This document shows positions 1-9,109 of a DNA stretch of 64,000 nt, piece after piece. Source of the stretch: Verrucomicrobia bacterium Tous-C9LFEB (GTDB taxonomy: Bacteria; Acidobacteriota; Terriglobia; Terriglobales; Acidobacteriaceae). Both the position numbers and the translations under genes were made by a program. Where the stretch lies: contig CAJCIP010000108.1 in the NCBI GenBank assembly GCA_903970445.1, positions 1-64,000 on the forward strand. Direction: 5' to 3'. A model generated the notes under the pieces. That model did not search any database, was not told the origin of the DNA, and saw only the letters and a list, made by a program, of their open reading frames with translations. Position 1 is the first letter of the stretch. The number at the start of each line of letters is the position of its first letter.

Positions 1-159
1 TGCGTTGGTTGCAATCTGTGTTCACTGGTTTGCCCTGTCGAGAACTGCATCACGATGGACAAGGTGGAGAACGATTTGCCGCAGTACACCTGGGAACAGC
101 GCACCGCCGATGGGCTTACACCATCAAGCGCCGAGTGCGAAGTTGCTGTGAGCGGATAG
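1..159 (+). CDS. preA: Dihydropyrimidine dehydrogenase subunit PreA, C-terminal end (partial)
   Basis: The reading frame is open from the first base and stops at 159, giving the last 52 residues of a longer protein. It begins with a ferredoxin-type cysteine run, CVGCNLCSLVCPVENC, which binds a 4Fe-4S cluster and is very close to the C-terminal cluster of bacterial PreA. PreA with PreT reduces uracil or thymine with NAD(P)H. The dihydropyrimidinase gene starts 12 bases downstream and catalyses the next step, which supports the assignment. The catalytic FMN domain lies outside the window. Confidence 0.8.
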   Translation, partial: CVGCNLCSLVCPVENCITMDKVENDLPQYTWEQRTADGLTPSSAECEVAVSG

Positions 160-171
160 CTGGAGAAGTAC

Positions 172-1566
172 ATGGGCACTCTGATACAAAACGGGATCGT
201 TGTAACCGCTGCCGGACAACAGCGGGCAGATGTGTTGATCGAAGACGAATTGATTGTTCAGGTCGGTGCGGGGATCCCGGCAGTTGAACATCAGATCGTG
301 GAGGCAACCGATCTGCTCGTCATGCCGGGTGGCATCGATGTGCATACACACCTCGATATGCCCTTCGGCGGCACAGTTTCTGCGGACGACTATCGCACCG
401 GCACAATCGCAGCGGCTGTCGGTGGGACAACGAGTGTCATCGACTTCGCGCTGCAATCACGCGGACACACGCTTCGCGAGGCTTTGGATACGTGGCTGGC
501 AAAGTCGAAGGATAAGGCCTGCCTCGACTACTCGCTGCACATGGCTGTGACTGATCTCGGTACTGACGGTAAATCACTCAGCGAGATGGAAGAGATGGTC
601 GCCGAGGGCATCAGCAGTTTCAAGCTGTTCATGGCCTATCCTAACGTGTTGATGATTGACGACGGCCTGATGTTTCAGGTGATGCAGAAGGCAGCTTCGA
701 TCAATGCGCTGTGCTGCATCCACGCGGAGAATGGCTCGGCCATCGACGTTGTTGTGGCTCAGTACATTGCTGAAGGCAGGACTGCACCGCACTTTCATGC
801 GCACTCGCGCTCTGCAAAGGCCGAAGCTGAAGCAACGCATCGTGCGATAGCGCTGGCTGAAATGACCGGATGCGCCGTGTACATCGTGCATCTTTCCAAT
901 GAAGAAGCGTTGCGTGAACTGCGCCATGCGCAGGCACATTACAGCCGCGCCCTTGCGGAAACCTGCACGCAGTACCTTGTCCTCTCTATCGAAGACCAGA
1001 TGCCCGGCAAGAGCTGGGAAGAAGCGAAATTTGTGTTTACTCCGCCATTGCGTGAGAAAAGGAATCAGGAGCCGCTGTGGGAAGCGCTCACCGATGGTTC
1101 GCTTTCGGTCGTGAGCACAGACCATTGCCCATTCCGCTTTGCAGATCAGAAGTCCCTCGGCAAAGACGACTTCACCAGGATTCCGAACGGCGGTCCGGGC
1201 ATTGAAAACCGGCTGCAAATTCTTTGGCACTTCGGCGTGAACAGTGGCCGGCTTACACCGGAAAAGTTTGTCGAACTGTGTTGCACGAATCCTGCAAAGA
1301 TCTTTGGGATGACGCAAAAGGGTGAACTCAAGCCCGGCAAAGATGCCGATGTTCTGCTTTGGGACCCAAACGCCGAGTACACGATCCAGGCTGCCACACA
1401 GTGCATGGCTACGGACTACAACATGTTCGAAGGTTGGACCGTGCGCGGCAACGCGAGCAAAGTGTTTTCGCGTGGTGAGCTTGTTGTCGACAAAGGCAAA
1501 TGGATTGGACAGACTGGACGCGGACGTTTCATCAAGCGTGTCGCGAACGGTGGAGGCACTGTTTGA
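172..1566 (+). CDS. hydA: Dihydropyrimidinase / D-hydantoinase
   Basis: This cyclic amidohydrolase opens dihydrouracil or dihydrothymine to the N-carbamoyl-beta-amino acid, step two of reductive pyrimidine breakdown. Its 464 residues match the family length. The metal-binding HxH is at residues 58-60 (GGIDVHTHLD), and Lys152 in SSFKLFMAYP is the expected carboxylated lysine bridging the two metals. A conserved TDHCPF follows near residue 320. The ATG at 172 has a GGAG about 8 bases upstream. It sits between preA and the permease and overlaps the latter by 4 bases, so the genes are probably co-transcribed. Hydantoin specificity cannot be excluded from sequence. Confidence 0.93.
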   Translation: MGTLIQNGIVVTAAGQQRADVLIEDELIVQVGAGIPAVEHQIVEATDLLVMPGGIDVHTHLDMPFGGTVSADDYRTGTIAAAVGGTTSVIDFALQSRGHTLREALDTWLAKSKDKACLDYSLHMAVTDLGTDGKSLSEMEEMVAEGISSFKLFMAYPNVLMIDDGLMFQVMQKAASINALCCIHAENGSAIDVVVAQYIAEGRTAPHFHAHSRSAKAEAEATHRAIALAEMTGCAVYIVHLSNEEALRELRHAQAHYSRALAETCTQYLVLSIEDQMPGKSWEEAKFVFTPPLREKRNQEPLWEALTDGSLSVVSTDHCPFRFADQKSLGKDDFTRIPNGGPGIENRLQILWHFGVNSGRLTPEKFVELCCTNPAKIFGMTQKGELKPGKDADVLLWDPNAEYTIQAATQCMATDYNMFEGWTVRGNASKVFSRGELVVDKGKWIGQTGRGRFIKRVANGGGTV

Positions 1567-2993
1567 TTACGCCTGCTGCCACGCTGCCGGATAGCCATCT
1601 CTATAACGATGATCTTGCGCCCACGCAGCCTGCGCAGCGCACGTGGACGACCTACAACTTCATCGCGCTCTGGTTCAGTATGTCGATGGAGGTAACGACG
1701 TACATGCTGGCGTCCTCGCTGATTGCCGGCGGCATGGACTGGAAGCAGGCGATCTTCACCATCCTGCTTGGCAACGTGATCGTTTGTGTGCCGATGATTC
1801 TGAATGCCCACGCCGGTGCAAAGTACGGCATTCCTTTCCCTGTTTTTGTGCGTGCGAGCTTCGGCCTACGGGGCGCGAACCTGCCTGCAATGCTGCGAGC
1901 CATTGTTGCCTGCGGCTGGTTCGGCATTCAGTCGTGGATCGGCGGGCAGTCGATTCACGCGATGCTCGGTGTCATCGCGCCCGCGGTTGCTGCAAAGCCT
2001 GCGTCACTGTGGATCTGCTTTCTAGGCTTCTGGCTGATCAATATGGTCGTGGTCTGGCGTGGCGTGGAAAGCATCCGCTTTCTGCAAAGCTTCTCCGCGC
2101 CTTTTATGTTGGTCATGTCGCTCACCTTGCTTTTCTGGATGCTGCACAAGGCGGGCGGCTTCGGTCCCATGCTCGCTGCGCCAAGCCATTTCACCACCAG
2201 GCACGATTTCCTGCACTTCTTCTTCCCGTCGCTCACTGCGATGGTGGGCTACTGGGCGACGCTTTCGCTGAACATTCCTGACTTCACACGCTACTCGAAG
2301 AATCAGGAATCGCAGATCGTTGGGCAAGCGATCGGCCTGCCTCTGGCGATGGTGCTCTACTCCTTTATCGGCATCGCCGTTACGTCGGCCTCCACTGTGA
2401 TCTTCGGCGCGTCAGTTTGGAGCCCTATCGATCTGCTCGGACGGTTTCACCAGCCGGCCGTGGCGGCTATCGCGCTTGTCTGCATTCTGGTTGCGACGCT
2501 CAACGTGAACATCGGCGCAAATGTGGTCTCGCCTTCGAACGACTTCTCCAATCTTGCCCCTCGATACATCAGCTTCCGCATGGGTGGAATGATCACCGGT
2601 TTTCTCGGGCTCGCGATGATGCCGTGGAAGCTCATGTCCACTTTTGGCAATTACATTTTCGGTTGGCTCATTGGCTACTCCGGTCTACTCGGACCGGTGG
2701 CCGGCATCATGGTCGCGGACTACTTCATTGTGCGGCACACACAGCTTCAAGTCGGCGCACTTTACCATCGTGGTGGTCCCTATGAGTACAGTGGAGGCGT
2801 CAATCCTCGCGCGCTTGTCGCTCTGGTGTGCGGCGTGGCAGCAGCCTTGATCGGTTTGTTCGTACCCGTCCTGCATTTCCTTTACGATTACGCATGGTTT
2901 GTCGGCTTCTTCCTGAGTGCGGCCGTTTATGTCGCCATGATGAAGCTTTCACCGGTAATGCAGGAAAGCTTGCCGGCCCTCACTCAACCTTGA
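1563..2993 (+). CDS. NCS1-family nucleobase:cation symporter
   Basis: This is a 12-helix-type permease of the NCS1 (cytosine/allantoin/hydantoin) family, expected to import uracil, thymine or a related ring. The N-terminal NDDLAPT and TYNFIALWFSMSM and the later SFGLRGANLPA segment are typical. I place the start at the TTG at 1563: it overlaps the hydA stop by four bases and has GGAGG at 1552-1556 with a 6-base spacer, giving 476 residues. An upstream ATG at 1500 would add 21 unrelated residues inside hydA. Translational coupling with hydA is likely. The substrate is inferred from the neighbouring genes. Confidence 0.9.
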   Translation: MITPAATLPDSHLYNDDLAPTQPAQRTWTTYNFIALWFSMSMEVTTYMLASSLIAGGMDWKQAIFTILLGNVIVCVPMILNAHAGAKYGIPFPVFVRASFGLRGANLPAMLRAIVACGWFGIQSWIGGQSIHAMLGVIAPAVAAKPASLWICFLGFWLINMVVVWRGVESIRFLQSFSAPFMLVMSLTLLFWMLHKAGGFGPMLAAPSHFTTRHDFLHFFFPSLTAMVGYWATLSLNIPDFTRYSKNQESQIVGQAIGLPLAMVLYSFIGIAVTSASTVIFGASVWSPIDLLGRFHQPAVAAIALVCILVATLNVNIGANVVSPSNDFSNLAPRYISFRMGGMITGFLGLAMMPWKLMSTFGNYIFGWLIGYSGLLGPVAGIMVADYFIVRHTQLQVGALYHRGGPYEYSGGVNPRALVALVCGVAAALIGLFVPVLHFLYDYAWFVGFFLSAAVYVAMMKLSPVMQESLPALTQP

Positions 2994-3011
2994 AGAAACA
3001 GAGAGAAACAC

Positions 3012-4394
3012 ATGGAACAACTCACCTCACAGCAGATCGTAGACATCACGCGCACCACGAACTACGGCACATGGCGCTTCCAGAAGGGCTGGATGCCGAT
3101 GCACATCGCTGATGCAGAGGGCTGTTACCTTACCGATGGCGCGGGCAAGAAGTATCTCGACTTCTCGTCGCAACTGATGTGCTCCAATATCGGCCACAAG
3201 AACAAAGCGGTGATTGCTGCGATTGCGGAGCAGGCTGAAGAGTTGAGCTATGCGATGCCCGGCTACGCAACGAAAGCTCGTGCAGAGCTGTCGCAGCTGC
3301 TGCTTGAAGTGCTGCCGCAAGGGCTGAAGAAGTTCTTCTTCACAACGAGCGGGACGGAAGCGAACGAAGCGGCGTTCAAGATCGCTCGCATGTACACAGG
3401 CAAGAACAAGATCATCGCGCGCTATCGCAGCTATCACGGATCGACTTCAGGTTCAATTGCGGCAACCGGCGATCCGCGGCGCTGGGCGATGGAGCCCGGC
3501 GGCAAGTTGCCGGGCGTGATCTTTGCGCCGGAGGCGTTCTGCTATCGCTGCCCGCTTGGCCAAAATCATCCTTCGTGCGGCATTGCGTGCGCGAACTACA
3601 TCGAGCACATGATCAGGAACGAAAGCGATGTGGCGGCGGTGATCGTGGAGCCGATTGTCGGCACGAATGGCGTCATCGTTCCACCTGATGAGTACATGCC
3701 GCGCCTGCGCGAAATTTGCGACCGCAACAATGTGCTGCTGATTGCTGATGAAGTGATGACCGGCTGGGGACGCACCGGCAAGTGGTTCGCGATGGAGCAC
3801 TGGGGTGTGACGCCGGACATTCTTGTCACGGCGAAGGGCATCACCAGCGCGTATGTGCCGCTTGGCCTCTGTGCCACGAGCGAGAAGATCGCTGCATTTT
3901 TTGACGATCATTACTTCTCCCATGGGCACACCTACGAAGCGCATCCGTTGACGCTGAAGCCGGCGACGGCAACGATTCGCGAGATGCAACGGCTCGGCCT
4001 GGTGGAACGCGCTGCCGAGCTCGCACCGTATCTGGGTGAAAAGCTCCGCGAACTGAAGCGCAAGCACGTCTCTGTCGGCGAAGTACGCGGCAAGGGTCTG
4101 TTCTGGGCGATTGATCTGGTGAAGGACCGTAAAACGAAAGAGCCATTCGCGACGTACAGCGACAAGGTCAGCGGAAAGCCGCTGCTCGTGGATCAGATTG
4201 CAGCAAAGTGCGTGGCCGACGGCATGACGATTCAGGCCTGGGTTTCACACTTCGTCGTCGCGCCACCGCTGATCGTAACGAAGGAGCAGATCGACTTTGG
4301 CGTGAATCTACTCGACAAGCATCTCGTGATGGCCGATGAACACTGCACGGTGTCTCAGGAGCCGGAGACGGTAAGCATTACCTCGGACAGCTAA
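3012..4394 (+). CDS. Class III PLP-dependent aminotransferase, probably acting on beta-alanine or beta-aminoisobutyrate
   Basis: This 460-residue fold-type I aminotransferase has TTSGTEANE near 111-119, the cofactor-binding IADEV with Asp246, and the PLP lysine Lys275 in ILVTAKGITSAYVPLG. The region CYRCPLGQNHPSCGIAC near 177-193 is cysteine-rich and typical of omega-amino acid:pyruvate transaminases of this branch. It follows the permease by 18 bases with an AGAGAG-type ribosome site. In this pathway it would remove the amino group of the beta-amino acid made after the carbamoyl group is cut off. The beta-ureidopropionase for that step is not in the window. Confidence 0.88.
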   Translation: MEQLTSQQIVDITRTTNYGTWRFQKGWMPMHIADAEGCYLTDGAGKKYLDFSSQLMCSNIGHKNKAVIAAIAEQAEELSYAMPGYATKARAELSQLLLEVLPQGLKKFFFTTSGTEANEAAFKIARMYTGKNKIIARYRSYHGSTSGSIAATGDPRRWAMEPGGKLPGVIFAPEAFCYRCPLGQNHPSCGIACANYIEHMIRNESDVAAVIVEPIVGTNGVIVPPDEYMPRLREICDRNNVLLIADEVMTGWGRTGKWFAMEHWGVTPDILVTAKGITSAYVPLGLCATSEKIAAFFDDHYFSHGHTYEAHPLTLKPATATIREMQRLGLVERAAELAPYLGEKLRELKRKHVSVGEVRGKGLFWAIDLVKDRKTKEPFATYSDKVSGKPLLVDQIAAKCVADGMTIQAWVSHFVVAPPLIVTKEQIDFGVNLLDKHLVMADEHCTVSQEPETVSITSDS

Positions 4395-4934
4395 CTTCGC
4401 TTTCCAATTAGAACGAGTACGTTCAAGAGTTGTCATCCTTGTATCTCTTTTCGAGCTTCATTTGTTGTTAGAGGAGGGCTCATCCATCATGGGAACTAGG
4501 AGGATCTTTTTGACATGAAACGTCACGCTCTTGGCTGCAAAATCCTCCAGAGTCAAGCCGCAAGCCTCCCTAAATTCTTGTCAATACGTGCAAGCTGTGG
4601 AAAATTCGAAAACACCGCATCGTTCGTAGCTGAAAGCACCGAAGAAAATTGTCATAGTAATTCACCGGACTGACTACAATGGAATGAGAGCGTTTTTGCA
4701 GGCGATCTTTCCTTGTTGTCATCCCGAGCCGTCCGCTACGGACCTGCTTGTCGCCGCCACGACATCTGGCTAAGTGCATTCTTCTGCGGAATGCGTTACG
4801 CAGCGGCCATAAACACTCTCAAATGAAGACTTTGCGTCTAACCCATGCAGTCTCAAGACTTTGTGGACCGGTGCCGGGCTAAGCCGCGTAGATGGAACAC
4901 TTTATCGCCGAAGTACAGGGGGAGGGGGTACCTA
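4395..4934. other. 540-base intergenic gap between the aminotransferase and ftsK 3' ends
   Basis: No convincing gene is seen. A 52-codon frame at 4515-4673 (plus) follows an AGGAGG, but its product resembles no family I know and its composition is not coding-like. Near 4711-4750 there is a TGTCATCC-containing fragment resembling the TGACA-ended repeats found later. A G-rich box at about 4909-4930 (AAGTACAGGGGGAGGGGGTA) resembles one at the pgpA 5' end. Confidence 0.5.
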
Positions 4935-7658
4935 CTACTGCAGCGCGGCATCTACCTCGGAGAAGTACTCACGCCCCTTCAGTATTTCCCGCGGCTTGGA
5001 GCCATCCGCAGGTCCAACCAGCCCATCGCGCTCCATCATGTCGATCAGGTGCGCCGCGCGTCCATAGCCGATGCGTAGCCTCCGTTGCAGCAGCGAAGTG
5101 GATGCTTTACCGAACTCGTAGACCAGCCGCACCGCATCGTCGAACATAGGATCGTTATCCTCGCCATCGTTGGCGCTGGCTTCAGGATTACCCTTCTCAT
5201 CCTTCGGTCCTTCGAGGAAGCCTTCGGCATACTCCGCCGAGCCCTGCTGCCTCCAGAACTCGGTGACCGCCGAAATCTCCTTCTCGGTAACGTAAGGAGC
5301 ATGAACGCGCTGCAATCGCGAGGTTCCCGGCGGAAGGAACAGCATGTCGCCGCGGCCGAGCAGGCTTTCCGCGCCATTCGAATCGATGATGGTCCGCGAG
5401 TCCACCTTCGTCGCGAGCCGGAAGCTCATGCGCGTGGGCACATTGGCTTTGATGAGCCCGGTGATGACATCGACCGACGGCCGCTGCGTCGCCAACACCA
5501 GGTGGATGCCAACCGCACGCGCCATCTGCGCCAGCCGCGTGATCGCCTCTTCCACGTTGGCGCGATCAAGCATCATCAGGTCGGCGAGCTCGTCGATGAT
5601 GATCATGATGTAAGGCAGCGGTTCCTGGTTCACGTTCTCGAACAGGTACTCGCTTCCGTGATCAAACAACTTGTTGAACTGGTCGATGTTGCGCACATGG
5701 TTCGCTGCGAGCAGCTTCAGTCGCCGTTCCATCTCCTTCACTGCATTGCGCAGCGCGTTCGCCGCAAGCTTCGCCTCGGTGATGATCGGCGTGAAGAGAT
5801 GCGGAATGCCTTCGTACATTCCAAGCTCAACGCGCTTCGGATCGACGAGGATCATGCGCACTTGTTCCGGCGTGGACTTGTACAACACGCTCATGATCAT
5901 CGCGTTAATTGCCACGGATTTACCCGAGCCCGTTGATCCTGCGATGAGCACGTGAGGCATGGCCGCAAGGTCAGCCGTGACAATGCGGCCGTTGATGTCC
6001 TTACCAAGCGCAATCGCCAGCTTCGACTTGGATTGCGCAAAGCTTTCGCACTCCACCACATCGCGCAGCCAGATCGTTTCGCGATCATGGTTTGGCACCT
6101 GAATGCCGACGGTAGACTTACCCGCCATGCGCTCGATCAGGATCGACTCCGCAGCCATCGCAAGGCATAGATCGTCAGCGAGTCCTGTAACCCGCGAATA
6201 CTTCACACCCGCGCTCGGACGGAACTCGAACGTCGTGACGACCGGTCCTGGATTGATCTGCTCGACGATGCCATCGACGCCAAATTCCGCGCACTTCTCC
6301 ACCAGCACGCGAGCCTCTTCGCGCAGCGCGTCCTCACGCACCTCTGCTTGCTCATCGCTCTTGTAGAGCAGCGAACTCGGTGGCAGTTTGTAGCCGCGGA
6401 TCGACTTTGGTGTAATCGCTACAGCGCGAATATCCGCATCGGCGCGCTTGCCGAAAGCGATGTTCTGGTCGCGCAGGTCAGCCATTGGCGAAGGCATCGG
6501 CGGCGCTTCCGGCACAGCGATGGAGCGTTTCACCAACTGCGGACCAGCGGGAACGCCGGCAGGCAGCGCATCCGCCACAGGTAACTTGAAAGCCGCGTTG
6601 CGTTCCGGAGAGTCGAGCCAGTCATCGTCGGCAAGAACAGGCTCTTCGCTGAAGCCGAGCTGATGGTTTTCGCCTTGTAGAGGTTCGGCAGCCGCTGCCA
6701 GCTGAGCCGCATAGGGCGCAGCGGCAGCCGCCGCTGCATCGACACCAGATAACAAGGGCTCATCGACCATCACGCGTGGCATGTTGTCCCAGACTGAGGG
6801 CGCTTCCGGTGCAAACTCAGCACGCTTTGCTTCAACCTGTTCCGCCGCACCCTTCTTCACTCTGCGGTGACGCAACCAGCCAAACAGGCCGGAAAGGACG
6901 GAAGAGTTATTGGAAGGCACAGCATCCATCGCGAAGTCAGGCGCCGGTTCTGCCGCACGTAACGCCTTCTCGGCACGATTGCGGGCCCTCGCCACTGCTC
7001 GCTCGCGCTTGGTCTCATAGGCGCGAATCACTTCCTCAGCCTCGTGGTCGCGGCGGCGGTCCTTCCACGCCTGGTAGCGCGCTCGCGTGTTGCGGATGAA
7101 GGCGAAGTGCGAGGTGAACCATTCGCGAGCAGTCACGATGAGGAACGTCGTAGAAAGGTAAAGCGAGAGCATCACCATCAACGAACAAACGGCGATAGCG
7201 CCCGGCAGGTTCATCACCTGCACCAGGTTGTCAGCGATCAATCGGCCTTCCGCTCCACCAAACGGAATTGAGTGACGCCAAAGCAGATTCCAGGGCAGCA
7301 GGGAAATGGCAGCCGGTGCGAACAGGAGCCAAAGCACAAGGCCTGCCGTCTTTGCTACCGCAGAGCCTACCGGTCGTGATCGCATCCAGGAGATGCCTAG
7401 CCGCAAGGTGATCAGCGGAATAGCAATGATAGCCAAGCCGAAGCTTTGCAACAGGAGATCGGACAGATAAGCTCCGGCAATGCCGGTCCAATTGTGCGCA
7501 TGGTGAATGCTCGCAACGGTGTTCAACGATGGATCGGAAGGGGTGTAGCTGATGAGCGAGAGGAGCAGGAGGCCGGTACCGACCAGCACCACAAGCCCGA
7601 GCATCTCGTTCAGGCGCGGGCTGCGCGTCGGGGAATAGACAAATCTCTGGGGCTTCAT
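4935..7658 (-). CDS. ftsK: DNA translocase FtsK
   Basis: FtsK is a septum-anchored DNA pump that moves chromosome ends and activates XerCD recombination at dif. The N-terminal 200 residues hold about four membrane helices, followed by an alanine/proline/charged linker, then the motor with Walker A (AGSTGSGKS), Walker B (IIIDELADLMM) and the RecA-like TQRPSVDVITGLIKANVPTR. The C-terminal winged-helix gamma domain (STSLLQRRLRIGYGRAA) reads KOPS sequences. The ATG at 7658 gives 907 residues; a GTG at 7697 would add 13. No strong ribosome site marks either. It is convergent with the aminotransferase gene. Confidence 0.96.
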   Translation of the reverse strand: MKPQRFVYSPTRSPRLNEMLGLVVLVGTGLLLLSLISYTPSDPSLNTVASIHHAHNWTGIAGAYLSDLLLQSFGLAIIAIPLITLRLGISWMRSRPVGSAVAKTAGLVLWLLFAPAAISLLPWNLLWRHSIPFGGAEGRLIADNLVQVMNLPGAIAVCSLMVMLSLYLSTTFLIVTAREWFTSHFAFIRNTRARYQAWKDRRRDHEAEEVIRAYETKRERAVARARNRAEKALRAAEPAPDFAMDAVPSNNSSVLSGLFGWLRHRRVKKGAAEQVEAKRAEFAPEAPSVWDNMPRVMVDEPLLSGVDAAAAAAAPYAAQLAAAAEPLQGENHQLGFSEEPVLADDDWLDSPERNAAFKLPVADALPAGVPAGPQLVKRSIAVPEAPPMPSPMADLRDQNIAFGKRADADIRAVAITPKSIRGYKLPPSSLLYKSDEQAEVREDALREEARVLVEKCAEFGVDGIVEQINPGPVVTTFEFRPSAGVKYSRVTGLADDLCLAMAAESILIERMAGKSTVGIQVPNHDRETIWLRDVVECESFAQSKSKLAIALGKDINGRIVTADLAAMPHVLIAGSTGSGKSVAINAMIMSVLYKSTPEQVRMILVDPKRVELGMYEGIPHLFTPIITEAKLAANALRNAVKEMERRLKLLAANHVRNIDQFNKLFDHGSEYLFENVNQEPLPYIMIIIDELADLMMLDRANVEEAITRLAQMARAVGIHLVLATQRPSVDVITGLIKANVPTRMSFRLATKVDSRTIIDSNGAESLLGRGDMLFLPPGTSRLQRVHAPYVTEKEISAVTEFWRQQGSAEYAEGFLEGPKDEKGNPEASANDGEDNDPMFDDAVRLVYEFGKASTSLLQRRLRIGYGRAAHLIDMMERDGLVGPADGSKPREILKGREYFSEVDAALQ

Positions 7659-7697
7659 TGTGGGATGACGCGCATGGTTCAACGTTCGCCGCGACAC

Positions 7698-8052
7698 CTT
7701 CGCGCGGAAGACGGCACACCAATCATCACCAGAGCAACTTCATTGTTCCACAGGAGGCGGTGCGCAGCCATGTCTTCCTGGGTGGAACCACACTGATGAC
7801 TGCGCGCCCACGTTTTTGCCCGGCTCAACAGCGAGGATGCTTTCCGTCTGTCCGCGAAGCAAACAATTTCGCAGGGGAGCGCATCTGTCTTCTTGATGCA
7901 CGGACGTCGGCTTTGACCGCTGATGTATCCAGCACATACATGGAAGCAGGGGAGCGGGATTTTCGCGATTTCTCCCGCTTGTCATCGGCATAGGAGAATC
8001 GCACCAGCCGATGGACCCTGCTCCTACGTTTTCGAGGGAAAGGGTTGAAGCA
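7698..8052. other. 355-base divergent intergenic region, ftsK to four-helix protein
   Basis: This separates the 5' ends of two divergent genes, so promoters for both should lie here, but I could not pick a clear -35/-10 pair. There are short frames (for example from 7771) but none looks coding. Confidence 0.4.
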
Positions 8053-8529
8053 ATGGCTAACGACTTAGATGGATCGAGCAAGAATCAGGAAACCGAAAAG
8101 GTTCTCCTGAATGTGATCAAGGTTCTCAATGACGGCCAGAAGGGCTTCGCCGATATCGGCGAGCACCTTAAAGACGACACACTGAAGCGTTACTTCCTCG
8201 CAGAAAGCCTCAAGCGAGCGAACTTTCGTGCGGAGCTGGAAAACGAACTTCATCGCGCTGGAATGGCCGACGTCAAGGAGGGCGGAACCGTTTCGGGTGC
8301 TCTCCATCGGACATGGGGAGACCTAAAGGCAAAGCTGGGGGCAGACAGCGACCACTCGTTGTTGGCCACTGCGGAGCAGGGAGAAGATGTTGCCAAGAAG
8401 ACCTACAAGGAAGCGTTGGAAAAAGATCTTCCGCTGCCGATACGTCAACTGCTAGCCGAGCAGCAGGCACACGTCAATTCATCGCATGACTATGTACGTG
8501 ACCATCGCGACGCGCTGGCTGCTAAATAA
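8053..8529 (+). CDS. PA2169-family four-helix-bundle protein (DUF2383-like)
   Basis: The 158-residue product is mostly amphipathic helix (LLNVIKVLNDGQKGFADIGEHL, split by a glycine turn, then LKRYFLAESLKRANFRAELE) and ends with QQAHVNSSHDYVRDHRD. This matches the PA2169/DUF2383 family, ferritin-like bundles that are often stress-induced; their function is not established. I chose the ATG at 8053 because GAGGGAAAGGG lies just upstream and the protein family begins at about this point; an in-frame ATG at 8011 also exists. A strong hairpin terminator follows the stop by about 24 bases, so the gene is probably monocistronic. Confidence 0.85.
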   Translation: MANDLDGSSKNQETEKVLLNVIKVLNDGQKGFADIGEHLKDDTLKRYFLAESLKRANFRAELENELHRAGMADVKEGGTVSGALHRTWGDLKAKLGADSDHSLLATAEQGEDVAKKTYKEALEKDLPLPIRQLLAEQQAHVNSSHDYVRDHRDALAAK

Positions 8530-8552
8530 CAAGTGCTCACATCACCTACGTA

Positions 8553-8585
8553 AGCAAGGCAGCCCAAAGGGCTGCCTTGCTTGTT
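8553..8585 (+). terminator. Rho-independent terminator after the four-helix protein gene
   Basis: A perfect 13-base-pair stem (AGCAAGGCAGCCC with GGGCTGCCTTGCT) closes a three-base AAA loop and is followed by TGTTCT. It lies directly before the ribosome site of the DoxX-like gene, so that gene probably depends on read-through or a promoter within the hairpin region. Confidence 0.8.
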
Positions 8586-8601
8586 CTGGAAGGAAAGCCC
8601 A

Positions 8602-8970
8602 GTGCGCTTCGGACGCTTTGTGATGGGAACTTTGTACGTCGCTGCCGGTATAGGACACTTCATGTTCACCCGCTTTTACGCAAACATCATGCCGGCTTAC
8701 CTTCCTCTACACCGCGACCTTGTCCTCATAAGCGGTGCCGCCGAGATTGCGGGAGGAATCGGCGTGATGATCCGCCCTACACAGCAGTCCGCCGCGTGGG
8801 GCATTGTGCTTTTGCTGATCGCCGTCATGCCGGCGAACGTCTGGATGGTTCAGCATCCAGAGCGGTATCCGGGAGTTCCACTTTGGGCGCTGTGGATGCG
8901 ACTACCGCTGCAACTTCCGTTGCTCTGGTGGGCCTGGCGATATACGCGACCGGAGGTTCTAAGTAAATAG
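8602..8970 (+). CDS. DoxX-like small membrane protein
   Basis: A 122-residue membrane protein with about four helices: GRFVMGTLYVAAGIGHF, a second around LVLISGAAEIAGGIGVM, and two more near AWGIVLLLIAVMPANVWM and LWALWMRLPLQLPLLWW. The GIGHF...FY...P pattern and the AAEIAGGIGV segment are typical of the DoxX/MauE-like superfamily. The start is GTG at 8602, preceded by GGAAGGAAAG at a good distance; a TTG at 8581 lies inside the upstream terminator. The specific role is unknown. Confidence 0.82.
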   Translation: MRFGRFVMGTLYVAAGIGHFMFTRFYANIMPAYLPLHRDLVLISGAAEIAGGIGVMIRPTQQSAAWGIVLLLIAVMPANVWMVQHPERYPGVPLWALWMRLPLQLPLLWWAWRYTRPEVLSK

Positions 8971-8981
8971 GACGTAGACCT

Positions 8982-9063
8982 GGCTCGCGCTACGCGCTCA
9001 CCTCCGCAAATATGGGGATCTCCACTATGGCCCGTTCACTCGCGCTCTCCGCTCGAGATGACA
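8982..9063. repeat. Interspersed repeat of the GATGACA-ended family
   Basis: This intergenic stretch carries CAAATATGGGGATC, a middle part with CGCGCTCTCCGCTC and the ending GAGATGACA. The same order (aAATAcGGGGGTC, a GC-rich inverted part, GATGACA) recurs at about 42577-42619, 43094-43171, 44866-44987, 49929-50019, 50250-50305 and 51283-51339. Confidence 0.6.
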
Positions 9064-9109
9064 ATTAGCTTCGTTAGCCAGCCGCTTTCGTAAATAAGCA
9101 CCTCGATGC

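Noticed and set aside
574-1317. 247-codon frame opposite the dihydropyrimidinase gene
   Set aside because: Antisense shadow of a strongly conserved gene, no domain pattern.
4515-4673. 52-codon plus frame after AGGAGG
   Set aside because: No recognisable family, odd composition, and the spacer to the ATG is long.
4935-4960. Possible tRNA or other structured RNA near the ftsK 3' end
   Set aside because: No cloverleaf or T-loop motif could be drawn; the sequence is the end of ftsK.
5085-5936. 283-codon frame opposite ftsK
   Set aside because: It is the antisense of the conserved FtsK motor, has an arginine/histidine-rich composition and matches no family.
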